Assembly (NCBI GenBank): GCA_033762595.1
Contig: JANRLM010000094.1
Span: forward strand, 1 to 36,992
Length of the DNA stretch: 36,992 bases
Reading direction: 5' to 3'
Source of the DNA: Rickettsiales bacterium
GTDB taxonomy: Bacteria; Pseudomonadota; Alphaproteobacteria; Rickettsiales; UBA8987
The translations under genes were made by a program, and so were the position numbers. Shown piece by piece: positions 14,787 through 22,086 of this stretch. The notes beneath the pieces were generated by a model, which ran no database searches, had not been told where the DNA came from, and was given only the letters and a program-made list of their open reading frames with translations. Each line of letters opens with the position of its first letter. Positions within the stretch are counted from its first letter, which is position 1.

Positions 14787-15566
14787 ATGAATCGCTTAGA
14801 ATTAAATAAATGGTATTTCAAATCTTACGAAGATTTTGATAACTCAGTAAAAAAGGCAATAATAACTTCTAAATCTGTGGCGGGAATTCTTGAAACACCT
14901 CGCAGAGCATATGCTACTGTGCTTTTTACAAGAATTACTGTGCTAGCAACAAGCCTTTTAAAGCTTGCACCAAAAGAACTATCACCCCATGAACATTATG
15001 ATTTTGCTTCTATAGCAAGTATTGCTAGGAATATTTTAGAGTGTTATTTATTTATGTATTATTTTTCTGTTGAAGAAATTTCTGACGATGAATGGCAGGC
15101 AAGATTATTTTTAACACAATTACATGATTGCATATCAAGAATTGAGCTTTTTCAAACGCTGGAAAAAATAGAGCAAAAACCCAATAATGATATTTTTGAA
15201 TTTAGAGAGCAAGCTAATGAAATAAAGAAGAATTTGTTAAAAAACAACTTTTTTAATACATTTACAGAAAAACAAAAAACAGATTTTTTTAAAGGAAAAA
15301 AGGTTCTATATTGTAGTCAGGATTCTATTGTTGAAAAGCTAGGTGCAAGTGTTTCTGATTATAGATTGCATTATCAAATTTTTTCTCGTTATCTACATAC
15401 GTTACCCTTTTCTTTTTATAGGTCGCCAGAAGATTTGAATAATACTGGAGGAAAGAATGACAAAGATATTGGTTATACTGCTATGACCTTTGAATATATT
15501 CAAGGAGTAATAGAAAACGCAAACAAAGATATTATAAAAATGTTTCCAACTTCATTCAAAAAATAG
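14787..15566 (+). CDS. Unknown all-helical protein (DUF5677-like in look)
   Basis: A 259-residue soluble protein, mostly helical. I do not recognise it with certainty. The block 'ASIARNILECYLFMYYF' (about residues 73-89) and 'YRLHYQIFSRYLHTLPFSFYR' (about 192-212) are reminiscent of DUF5677-like proteins, in which an R-x-x-x-E motif and a late Tyr/His stretch recur. Codon use is very AT-rich, unlike the ABC-3C genes to the left, so it probably has a separate origin. Its stop is 5 nt from the stop of the convergent gene at 15572. Position suggests the accessory island continues to here. Confidence 0.55.
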   Translation: MNRLELNKWYFKSYEDFDNSVKKAIITSKSVAGILETPRRAYATVLFTRITVLATSLLKLAPKELSPHEHYDFASIASIARNILECYLFMYYFSVEEISDDEWQARLFLTQLHDCISRIELFQTLEKIEQKPNNDIFEFREQANEIKKNLLKNNFFNTFTEKQKTDFFKGKKVLYCSQDSIVEKLGASVSDYRLHYQIFSRYLHTLPFSFYRSPEDLNNTGGKNDKDIGYTAMTFEYIQGVIENANKDIIKMFPTSFKK

Positions 15567-15571
15567 TAACA

Positions 15572-15844
15572 TTATGCATTTATTAATTCATTCACGAAAT
15601 TTTTTATATAGGGCAATCTTTGTTTAAAATTATTTGTATCAAGCTCAAAATTTTTTGCCCATATTAATGAGATAAGGCTTAAAACCGCTTCGTAATTATG
15701 GTTTTCTTGAGTTAATTCGTTTAACCCTTGATGAATTTGATTAGCTTCATTTGAATATTCATCATCTGGAGCGCCAGCTTCAATCAAACCCTCTATATCA
15801 TATTTAATTAATAAATTTTCTGTTTGTTTTAATGATATGTTCAT
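15572..15844 (-). CDS. Small DUF1871-like protein
   Basis: A 90-residue acidic protein. 'KYDIEGLIEAGAPDDEYSNEANQIHQGL' resembles the 'WDPIGLxxxGAPxDEYDxEI' block that I associate with DUF1871, a small family of unknown function sometimes found near toxin-immunity loci. Convergent with the gene at 14787 with almost no spacer. Just upstream of its ATG lies ATTCAA/TTGAAT (15846-15858), a short palindrome that may be regulatory. No Shine-Dalgarno is obvious. Confidence 0.5.
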   Translation of the reverse strand: MNISLKQTENLLIKYDIEGLIEAGAPDDEYSNEANQIHQGLNELTQENHNYEAVLSLISLIWAKNFELDTNNFKQRLPYIKNFVNELINA

Positions 15845-15891
15845 AATTCAAATTGAATAATATTATATTCCAGAAAAAAACTAAAAAAAAC

Positions 15892-16686
15892 CTATCTAAA
15901 ACCATGATTAATTGGGTTGTGGCCACTTCCGATTTTAGGGGCAGAGATTATTCCATCTCTAACATATTTATGGGCTTTTTTGATTGCATCAACAATGCTT
16001 TGCCCTTTTGCTAGATTTGAAGTTATCGCACTTGCATAAGAACAACCAGTGCCGTGCGTATTAATAGTTTGAATTTTAGAATCTGAGATTTCTAAAGTAA
16101 TTCCTTTGCCCTTTTCAGCGAGAATATCAGTTAAAATATCGCCCTCTAAATGCCCCCCTTTAAGTAAAACCGCATTACAACCTATTTTTTCTAGAATAGA
16201 TTGCGAAGCATTTTTCATATCATTGATATTACTAATCGTAAAACCGCACAAAAATTCAGCTTCTGGAATATTCGGTGTAATTAAAAAAGCCTTTGATAAA
16301 ATATATTTTTTAAGAGCATCTATTGCATTTTCCTCAAGCAATTTATAGCCGCCTTTTGCAACCATTACAGGGTCTGCAACTATCGGAATATTATAATTTT
16401 CAAGGGTTTTACTGACTATTTTTATTATCCTTTCATTTGCAAGCATTCCAGTTTTTATATAATCTGCTGAAATATCACTTAAAACTGAGGTTATTTGGGC
16501 TGAAATTATTCCATCTGAAAGATGTTCAACCGATTGAACGCCAAGCGTATTCTGTGCTGTAACGGAAGTAATTGCGGTTGAGGCATAAACACCATTCGCA
16601 AAAGCAGTTTTGATATCCGCTTGAATACCCGCCCCCGCCCCTGAATCCGAGCCTGCTATAATAAGTATTTTTGAAATTTTATTCAT
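15892..16686 (-). CDS. thiD: Hydroxymethylpyrimidine/phosphomethylpyrimidine kinase
   Basis: A 264-residue ribokinase-fold enzyme that phosphorylates HMP and then HMP-P to HMP-PP for thiamine synthesis or salvage. The N-terminal 'IAGSDSGAGAGIQADIK' and 'AITSVTAQNTLGV', the middle 'DPVMVAKGG', and the C-terminal 'NTHGTGCSYASAI' (anion hole and catalytic region) are all as expected. I start at ATG 16686 (MNKISKIL); the ATG at 16713 lies inside a palindromic repeat and would add nine poorly conserved residues. No other thiamine gene is near, and no TPP riboswitch was found upstream. Confidence 0.95.
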   Translation of the reverse strand: MNKISKILIIAGSDSGAGAGIQADIKTAFANGVYASTAITSVTAQNTLGVQSVEHLSDGIISAQITSVLSDISADYIKTGMLANERIIKIVSKTLENYNIPIVADPVMVAKGGYKLLEENAIDALKKYILSKAFLITPNIPEAEFLCGFTISNINDMKNASQSILEKIGCNAVLLKGGHLEGDILTDILAEKGKGITLEISDSKIQTINTHGTGCSYASAITSNLAKGQSIVDAIKKAHKYVRDGIISAPKIGSGHNPINHGFR

Positions 16687-16700
16687 CTTTTCTTTATTAG

Positions 16701-16801
16701 TGTCACCCCGCATTTAGTGCGTGGTTAAACATAAAACAAGCTCAAAACTTAGGTTTGGAAATACTTTCAAAAATTAACCCCGCAACAAGTGCGGGGTGAC
16801 A
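16701..16801. repeat. 101-bp palindromic repeat with 12-bp perfect terminal inverted repeats
   Basis: TGTCACCCCGCA (16701-16712) and TGCGGGGTGACA (16790-16801) are perfect inverted repeats; extending inward to about 28 nt the arms still agree at roughly 24 positions. The right arm is itself a hairpin (CCCCGCA 16778-16784, loop of 5, TGCGGGG 16790-16796), and the left is a weaker copy. This looks like a MITE or dispersed palindromic element inserted between thiD and the helicase gene. Confidence 0.7.
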
Positions 16802-17140
16802 TTTTGAGGTTAAAGCACTTAAACCTATCTTTATCTAACAATACTAATAATAAAATTCACTTGCCCCTTGACATATCAATAAAAATAGAGTAATTGCACC
16901 TTGAGTTTAAGAAACTCAATGACAATTTCATACATTCTATTTAAGATTATTATAGTTAGTATTGTATTTTTTTAAGCAGATATAGGGTAATTTTTTCTCT
17001 TTCGCAACTTCCCGAATTTCTTCTTATTGTTTTGGCTTTGAGTTCTAGTTTTATCTTACTTTGAAATAAATCAGTAAGCCTAAAAATTTGCGTTTTTCAC
17101 GAACGCGATAGCTCATTTTACAAAACCTAAAAAGGAATTT
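16802..17140 (+). other. Spacer and probable long 5' leader of the DEAD-box helicase gene
   Basis: No ORF is seen. TTGACA at 16868-16873 may be a -35 box (-10 unclear, TAATTG 17 nt on). A perfect small hairpin follows (TTGAGTTT 16901-16908, AAACTCAA 16912-16919) and another is near the gene (GCGTT 17090-17094, AACGC 17102-17106). If transcription starts near 16900 the leader would be about 240 nt, which would fit a cold-induced RNA helicase gene; this is inference. Confidence 0.4.
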
Positions 17141-18781
17141 ATGCCTAATCAAAACCAAGCTCTAAACTTAGTTCAAGAACAATTATTTGATACAACCACT
17201 ACAACAACTCCATCTGAAGAAACTAAAATTGAAATCAAGCAAGAAGCAACTTCTGGCTTTGATAAATTTCCACTTCCACTAGCGATTAAAAAATCTTTAG
17301 AAGCTCTAAATTTTACAACCCCAACTGAAATCCAAGCAAAATCTATCCCAGTTGCATTAAACGGCAGGGATATTTTGGGTTCTTCCCAAACGGGCTCTGG
17401 CAAAACTGGTGCATTTGGTATTCCACTAGTTGCGAGATTAATGCTAAACCCTAATGAAAGTGCCTTAGTGATGGCACCAACTCGTGAGCTTGCAACCCAA
17501 GTTGCTGATGTTCTTTCAAAAATTATTCCGCAAAATAATAACATTAGAAGGGCATTGCTTATCGGCGGTGATTCAATGTTTAAGCAAATCCAGCAATTAA
17601 AAAGAGCCCCAAGAATTATTATCGGCACACCGGGTAGGATAATGGATCACATCAAGCGTAAGATGATAAATCTTTCGCAAATTAAATATCTCGTTCTTGA
17701 TGAAACTGACAGAATGCTTGATATTGGAATGGGTGAACAGATTGAAGAAATTGTTGCGAGAATCCCAGAAGATAGACAAACCCTTTTATTTTCTGCAACT
17801 TTTTCACCTGAAATTATTAAAATTTCTCAAAGATATCTTAAAAATCCTGAGAGAATTTCAGTTGGTGAATCAAACCAAGTAGCAAAAAAAATCAAGCAAG
17901 AATCACTTGAAATTAGAAATTCTGAAAAATATTCTGAGCTTACAAAACAACTTTCTGCTAGAGATGGCTCAGTTATCATTTTCGTTAAAACTAAAATTGG
18001 TGCTGATGATTTATCTGATAGGCTTAATGCTGATGGCTTCAAAGCTGATGCAATTCACGGCGATTTACAGCAAAGAAAAAGAGAAAGAGTTATCACTTCT
18101 TTCCGTAATAAAAATTGCAGAATTTTAGTTGCAACGGATGTTGCGGCTAGAGGCCTTGATATTCCTCACATTGAGCATGTTATAAATTTTGATTTGCCGC
18201 AATGCCCTGAAGATTATATCCATAGAATAGGCAGAACTGCTAGAGCTGGTGCGGAAGGCAATGCTTTAAGTTTCATCTCACCTGATGAAAGAAAAAGATG
18301 GTATGCAATCCAAGCCCTGATTGACCCTGAATCTGCAAAGAATCGCAAAGTTGCTAATTATGATGATGTAAGCCGCAGAAGATTCTCTAATAAAAATAGA
18401 GGTAGTTTTGGTGGTGGAAGGCGTTCTAATGATAGATTCCAAGATAGAAATCAAGACAGAAACTTTGACAGAAACCCTGAAAGATCTCAAAATAGAGAGT
18501 TTAATAATAACTATAATGATAGCCCTAGAAAACCTAGAGGTGAAAATAGGGATTTTAGAGAAAATAGAGAATTTAGAGATTATAATTCTTCTTCTGAAGG
18601 CGGAAGGAATGAAGGAAATTCAGGCTTTAGAAGGTCTGAAAATTCTCCAAGAAGATCAAGAGATGATAATTTCTCAAACCCTTCTAACTCTTACAGCCCA
18701 AGAAAACCTAGAGGTTTCAGAGATAACAACAGAAGAGATGAATTTTCTAGCAGAAGAGATATTGGCAATAAGCCATTTTAA
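17141..18781 (+). CDS. DEAD-box ATP-dependent RNA helicase with RGG/RN-rich tail
   Basis: A 546-residue RNA helicase for unwinding structured RNA in ribosome assembly, decay or cold shock. Motifs in order: Q motif (FDKFPLPLAIKKSL...PTEIQ), I (SSQTGSGKT), Ia (PTRELA), Ib (TPGR), II (LDETD), III (SAT), V (ATDVAARGLD), VI (HRIGRTARAG). Motif II is DETD rather than DEAD. After about residue 405 comes a 140-residue low-complexity tail rich in Arg, Asn, Asp, Gly and Ser (GSFGGGRR, PRKPRGF), as in RhlE/CsdA-like proteins that bind RNA or condense. AAGGA lies just before ATG 17141, a good ribosome-binding site. Confidence 0.95.
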   Translation: MPNQNQALNLVQEQLFDTTTTTTPSEETKIEIKQEATSGFDKFPLPLAIKKSLEALNFTTPTEIQAKSIPVALNGRDILGSSQTGSGKTGAFGIPLVARLMLNPNESALVMAPTRELATQVADVLSKIIPQNNNIRRALLIGGDSMFKQIQQLKRAPRIIIGTPGRIMDHIKRKMINLSQIKYLVLDETDRMLDIGMGEQIEEIVARIPEDRQTLLFSATFSPEIIKISQRYLKNPERISVGESNQVAKKIKQESLEIRNSEKYSELTKQLSARDGSVIIFVKTKIGADDLSDRLNADGFKADAIHGDLQQRKRERVITSFRNKNCRILVATDVAARGLDIPHIEHVINFDLPQCPEDYIHRIGRTARAGAEGNALSFISPDERKRWYAIQALIDPESAKNRKVANYDDVSRRRFSNKNRGSFGGGRRSNDRFQDRNQDRNFDRNPERSQNREFNNNYNDSPRKPRGENRDFRENREFRDYNSSSEGGRNEGNSGFRRSENSPRRSRDDNFSNPSNSYSPRKPRGFRDNNRRDEFSSRRDIGNKPF

Positions 18782-18801
18782 TTTTGCTTCAAATGCTTCA
18801 G

Positions 18802-18829
18802 CTTCATTCCCGCCCCCGCGGGAATGAAG
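18802..18829. repeat. Perfect 12-bp hairpin between convergent genes
   Basis: CTTCATTCCCGC (18802-18813), loop CCCC, GCGGGAATGAAG (18818-18829). It lies between the stops of the helicase gene and the convergent outer-membrane factor gene. It has no T run on either side, so it fits a REP-like palindrome better than a classical terminator, though it may still stabilise 3' ends or help termination. Confidence 0.7.
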
Positions 18830-18841
18830 TTAATAAACAAA

Positions 18842-20221
18842 CTAAATCCAGCCGCCACCTAGAGCCTTATACAATTTTACTGATTGTTTTAGGCTTTCAA
18901 AATTTGCATTATCTAATTTAACTTGATTATCTAGCTCAATAATTTTCGCGTCAGCAACAGCAACATAATTTGTAAGCCCTTTATTAAATTTTTCTTGCTC
19001 AAGTAAAACTCTAGATTTTGAACTATTAAACGCTGATTTATTGCTGATTAAATTATCCAAAGAGGCTTTATAACTAACAAAACCGCCCTCAACATCAATT
19101 AAGGCATTGTTTAGAGTTTTTTCATAGTTTATTAATGCTTCCTTCGCTTTTGCATCAGCTTCCATTATGTTTGATTTAATGCGATTATAATTGAAAATAG
19201 GAGCGATTAAACCACCTGATAATCTAAAAACTTCGCTTTTAGGGTCAATCAACAACGATTCCCTTCCAGATTCATAACCCAAAACTCCACCAATAGAAAT
19301 TCTTGGAAATAAATCAGTAATCGCAACATCTTTAAGTGCGTTTGAGTAAGCTAGCTCCCTTTCTGCAAGCCTAACATCAGGGCGATTAGAGAGGATTTCC
19401 GCAGGCGCAGAAACTAAAATTTTTGGAGAGATTGCAATATTATTCTGCTTTTCAGAAAGCAAATCTTTTAAGCTATTTGGCTTAACGCCAACCAAAGATT
19501 CAAGAGTAAATTGCTGTTGCTTTAAGTTATTATTTATATTTGTAAGGTTAGTTTTTGTATCAGCAATTCTAATTCTTGCATCTTCAATTTGTGATGCATC
19601 AACCCTGCCAGCCCTTTCTAAATCAAGCAAGAGAGAAAGTTTTTTATTTAACTCTGCTAATTTTCTATTTTCAATTTCGCTTTGCTTTTCAAATTTTCTG
19701 TAATCAAAATAATTATTTGCAACATCACCAAATAACGCAATTTGAACTGAGCTTAAATTCTCTTTATTTTTTGCAATGTCAGCCTCTGAAGCTCTTATCG
19801 CTGGCTCAATGCCGAAAATATCAACCTCCCAAGTTGCATCTAATTCAGAGCGATAATTATTACTGAATTTTCTTAAAATAGGCCTATCTGCTAGAGTTGT
19901 TGAATCCTTTCTTCTATTAGCGTTGTTGATTAAATCAATATTTGGAAGGTTATCACCAATAACTTTATTTGCATTAGCACGAGATTGCACAATTCTTGTT
20001 TTGGCAATTTTAATATCAAAATTATTCTCTTTAGCTTTTTCTATTAATTTTTTTAGAGTGCTATCATTATAATTATTCCACCACTCAATATCCGCCCTGC
20101 CCTTTGCGTTGATTTCCGCCTCAGCCCATTTTTCATAATCAGCTTTTGGAGATTTTTCTTCTGAATAAAGCGAGCAAGAAGAAAGCAAAACTATTAAAGA
20201 AATATTGATAATTTTTTTCAT
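18842..20221 (-). CDS. NodT-family outer-membrane efflux lipoprotein
   Basis: A 459-residue outer-membrane factor. A lipobox LLSSC near residue 16 follows the charged start and hydrophobic core, so the mature protein should be a lipoprotein. Typical NodT/OprM features: 'DIEWWNNYNDSTLKKLIEKA' near the N-terminus, and 'LSNRPDVRLAERELAYSNAL' in the middle. It is the last gene of an operon with an ABC permease, ATPase and adaptor and would be their exit duct. It is a different subfamily from the TolC-type protein of the metal operon. Confidence 0.93.
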   Translation of the reverse strand: MKKIINISLIVLLSSCSLYSEEKSPKADYEKWAEAEINAKGRADIEWWNNYNDSTLKKLIEKAKENNFDIKIAKTRIVQSRANANKVIGDNLPNIDLINNANRRKDSTTLADRPILRKFSNNYRSELDATWEVDIFGIEPAIRASEADIAKNKENLSSVQIALFGDVANNYFDYRKFEKQSEIENRKLAELNKKLSLLLDLERAGRVDASQIEDARIRIADTKTNLTNINNNLKQQQFTLESLVGVKPNSLKDLLSEKQNNIAISPKILVSAPAEILSNRPDVRLAERELAYSNALKDVAITDLFPRISIGGVLGYESGRESLLIDPKSEVFRLSGGLIAPIFNYNRIKSNIMEADAKAKEALINYEKTLNNALIDVEGGFVSYKASLDNLISNKSAFNSSKSRVLLEQEKFNKGLTNYVAVADAKIIELDNQVKLDNANFESLKQSVKLYKALGGGWI

Positions 20222-20261
20222 TTTTTTGTGTGTAATTTAAGGTATCTAAATTTGTTTTTTG

Positions 20262-20287
20262 GTTTCCCACTTTCGCGGGAATGAAAC
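20262..20287. repeat. Degenerate copy of the TTCATTCCCGC palindrome
   Basis: GTTTC...GAAAC arms with CCC/GGG inside (GTTTCCCAC and GCGGGAATGAAAC). The right arm shares GCGGGAATGAA with the hairpin at 18818-18829, so the two are related. It lies in the short spacer between the adaptor and outer-membrane factor genes. Confidence 0.5.
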
Positions 20288-20288
20288 A

Positions 20289-21137
20289 TTAATTAATCTC
20301 TTCAATATAAATATCCATCTGCTGGCCGGCGAAGATTGGTTTTTCTTTTGGTTCAAATTTATAAATCACTTGTAAAACCCTTGTATCAACCCTTTCTAAA
20401 CTATCACCTGTCAGAGATTTTTTAGGGCGAACAAATGGTTCAATCCTAACGAATTGTAAATCCGCTTTAATGTCATTATTACCCCTAACATACGCAATAG
20501 CTTGAGCATTATTTTTGAATCGCCACGCATCATTTTCATCAATATCAACACGCACAAACATTGGTGAAATATTGCCTAAACGCATTAATGGCTCAGAAAC
20601 TATTCCAGCCGGTGCAAACTCCCCTACCCTCGCATTTGAGGTAAGCAACACGCCATCAATTGGGGATCTGATATTATATAATTCAAGATTTACTTCCGCT
20701 GATTTTAATTTTGCTTTAGCAAGATCAAGATTATTTGCCCTCTGGTTTCTTTCCTCCAAACTAACCGCTCTTTTATCCTTAATGCCTGCGATAATATTAT
20801 AATTATCCTGCGCAATTTTGAGTTCAACTTTTGCCTGTTCAAGATTTGCTTCAGCTTCAGAATTTTCAATTACAAAAAGAATTTCACCTTTGCTAACCGT
20901 TTGGCCGATAGATGCATTTATTGATTTTATAATCCCTGCCCTATTTGTTCCAATGCTTATACTTTCAGTGTTTGGCTCAGTAATTCCAGCACCTGCTAAA
21001 TATGATTCAAAAGGAACAATTGAAGGCATAACTAATGGCTCAGCCACCATTGAAGTTGTGTTTGCGTTAGTAACATAGAATATCATAAATAATATTCCAA
21101 TCACACTTGCCGCCGGAAATGACCATCTAAAATCCAT
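20289..21137 (-). CDS. HlyD/DevB-type periplasmic adaptor of ABC exporter
   Basis: A 282-residue membrane-fusion protein with one N-terminal membrane helix (about residues 9-23). The split lipoyl domain is clear: 'NRAGIIKSINASIGQTVSKG' before, and 'NIRSPIDGVLLTSNARVGEF' after, a helical hairpin of about 65 residues. A beta-barrel part follows (MFVRVDIDENDAWRF). It is shorter than CzcB and lacks His-rich regions. It would join the FtsX-type permease encoded upstream to the NodT-type channel encoded downstream. A 260-nt repeat-rich spacer separates it from the ATPase gene. Confidence 0.9.
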   Translation of the reverse strand: MDFRWSFPAASVIGILFMIFYVTNANTTSMVAEPLVMPSIVPFESYLAGAGITEPNTESISIGTNRAGIIKSINASIGQTVSKGEILFVIENSEAEANLEQAKVELKIAQDNYNIIAGIKDKRAVSLEERNQRANNLDLAKAKLKSAEVNLELYNIRSPIDGVLLTSNARVGEFAPAGIVSEPLMRLGNISPMFVRVDIDENDAWRFKNNAQAIAYVRGNNDIKADLQFVRIEPFVRPKKSLTGDSLERVDTRVLQVIYKFEPKEKPIFAGQQMDIYIEEIN

Positions 21138-21188
21138 AATATTATTTTATATTTTGTTTATAAATTTTTTACTTTTTAGTGAGTTTTG

Positions 21189-21339
21189 TCATACCCCGAA
21201 TTTTTTCAGTAGAAAAAATTCTAGGGGTATCCATATATAAAAAGTTTAGTAAAACTTTTTATAATAAAATTATTCTACTGAATAATTTTATATAGATTAC
21301 CTTAGAATTTCTTCTTGCTGAAGAAATTCAGGTAATGAC
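21189..21339. repeat. Composite array of four hairpins, 151 bp, inside the exporter operon
   Basis: Four adjacent palindromes fill this stretch: 21191-21230 (ATACCCC + G + AATTTTTTC arms, loop AGTA), 21236-21263 (12-bp perfect arms, loop AGTA), 21264-21291 (12-bp perfect arms, loop TACT, the complement of AGTA), and 21296-21336 (GAATTTCTTC/GAAGAAATTC core). The outer ends GTCATACC and GGTAATGAC are themselves inverted repeats. This structure looks like a MITE-like or REP-cluster element sitting between the ATPase and adaptor genes. Confidence 0.7.
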
Positions 21340-21360
21340 AAGTTTTTTGTCCTCACCCTT

Positions 21361-21381
21361 CCCTCTCCCAGAGGGAGAGGG
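21361..21381. repeat. CCCTCTCCC/GGGAGAGGG hairpin
   Basis: A perfect 9-bp stem (21361-21369 and 21373-21381) with loop AGA, just 3' of the ABC ATPase gene in the direction of transcription. It has a T run only on the + strand, where no gene needs it, so it is probably another palindromic repeat or a 3' stabiliser. Confidence 0.6.
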
Positions 21382-21399
21382 TTTTAATATCAATCCTTC

Positions 21400-22086
21400 C
21401 TACTCAATACTAATAATTTTGCCATCGTCCATATGGGCGATTCTATCAGCATATTTGTAAATTCTGCTATCGTGGGTAACAACTAACATTGTGTTACCAA
21501 ATTTTTTGCAGATATCCTGCATTAGCTCTATAACTTTTTGACCAGTAACATTATCTAACGCACTTGTAGGCTCATCACATACAATTATTTTTGGGTTATG
21601 AATTAACGCCCTTGCAATTGCAACCCTTTGTTGTTGACCACCAGAGAGCTGATTTGGCAGGCTGTTTTCCTTACCTTCCAACCCAACTTGCCTGAGAATT
21701 TCTTTTGCCTTTTTTACAGCTGATTCTCTATCCAAGCCATTTATTAATAACGGCACTGCAACATTCTCAGCTGATGTTAACGCTGGAAGCAAATTAAAAG
21801 ATTGAAACACAAAACCAATATTTTTCGCTCTGAATTCTAATAATTCTCTTTGCGATAAATTATTCAAGTTTTTTGATAGAACTTCACACTTACCAGATGA
21901 AGAATTTAATATGCCAGCTATTACAGAAATTAAAGTTGTTTTTCCGCAACCTGAAGGGCCAACAAGCATAAAAAGTTCACCTTTATAAACCTCAAGATTT
22001 ATGCCAGAGAGAGCCACAACTGGGTTTTTGGAATTATTTCCATAAACCTTTTTTACATCTACGCAATTTACAACAATTTCATTCAT
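21400..22086 (-). CDS. ABC transporter ATP-binding protein (LolD/MacB/DevA-type)
   Basis: A 228-residue ATPase of the FtsE/LolD class. Walker A is GPSGCGKTT (43-51), the Q loop is in FVFQSFNLLP, the signature is LSGGQQQRVAIARAL, Walker B is IIVCDEPTSALD, and the H loop is VVTHDSR. It powers the permease whose gene overlaps its start (TAATG, 1 nt shared). Together with the adaptor and NodT-like channel it makes a DevBCA/MacAB-type exporter, which uses ATP to drive the periplasmic relay rather than to move substrate across the inner membrane. Substrate unknown. Confidence 0.94.
   Translation of the reverse strand: MNEIVVNCVDVKKVYGNNSKNPVVALSGINLEVYKGELFMLVGPSGCGKTTLISVIAGILNSSSGKCEVLSKNLNNLSQRELLEFRAKNIGFVFQSFNLLPALTSAENVAVPLLINGLDRESAVKKAKEILRQVGLEGKENSLPNQLSGGQQQRVAIARALIHNPKIIVCDEPTSALDNVTGQKVIELMQDICKKFGNTMLVVTHDSRIYKYADRIAHMDDGKIISIE

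Noticed and set aside
16687-16713. thiD start at 16713
   Set aside because: That ATG lies in the palindromic repeat and the extra residues are unlike ThiD; ATG 16686 begins the conserved start.
16687-16860. TPP riboswitch upstream of thiD
   Set aside because: No CTGAGA or other thi-box core is present on the minus strand; the structure there is the palindromic repeat.
18370-18775. Repetitive DNA that might look like a tandem repeat or CRISPR
   Set aside because: The repeats are irregular AGA/GAT-type codons of the helicase tail, without constant repeat and spacer lengths. No CRISPR array was seen in the window.
18408-18827. 139-codon + strand ORF overlapping the helicase tail
   Set aside because: It is an out-of-frame reading of the low-complexity Arg/Asn/Asp coding DNA, giving an Ile/Glu-rich artefact.
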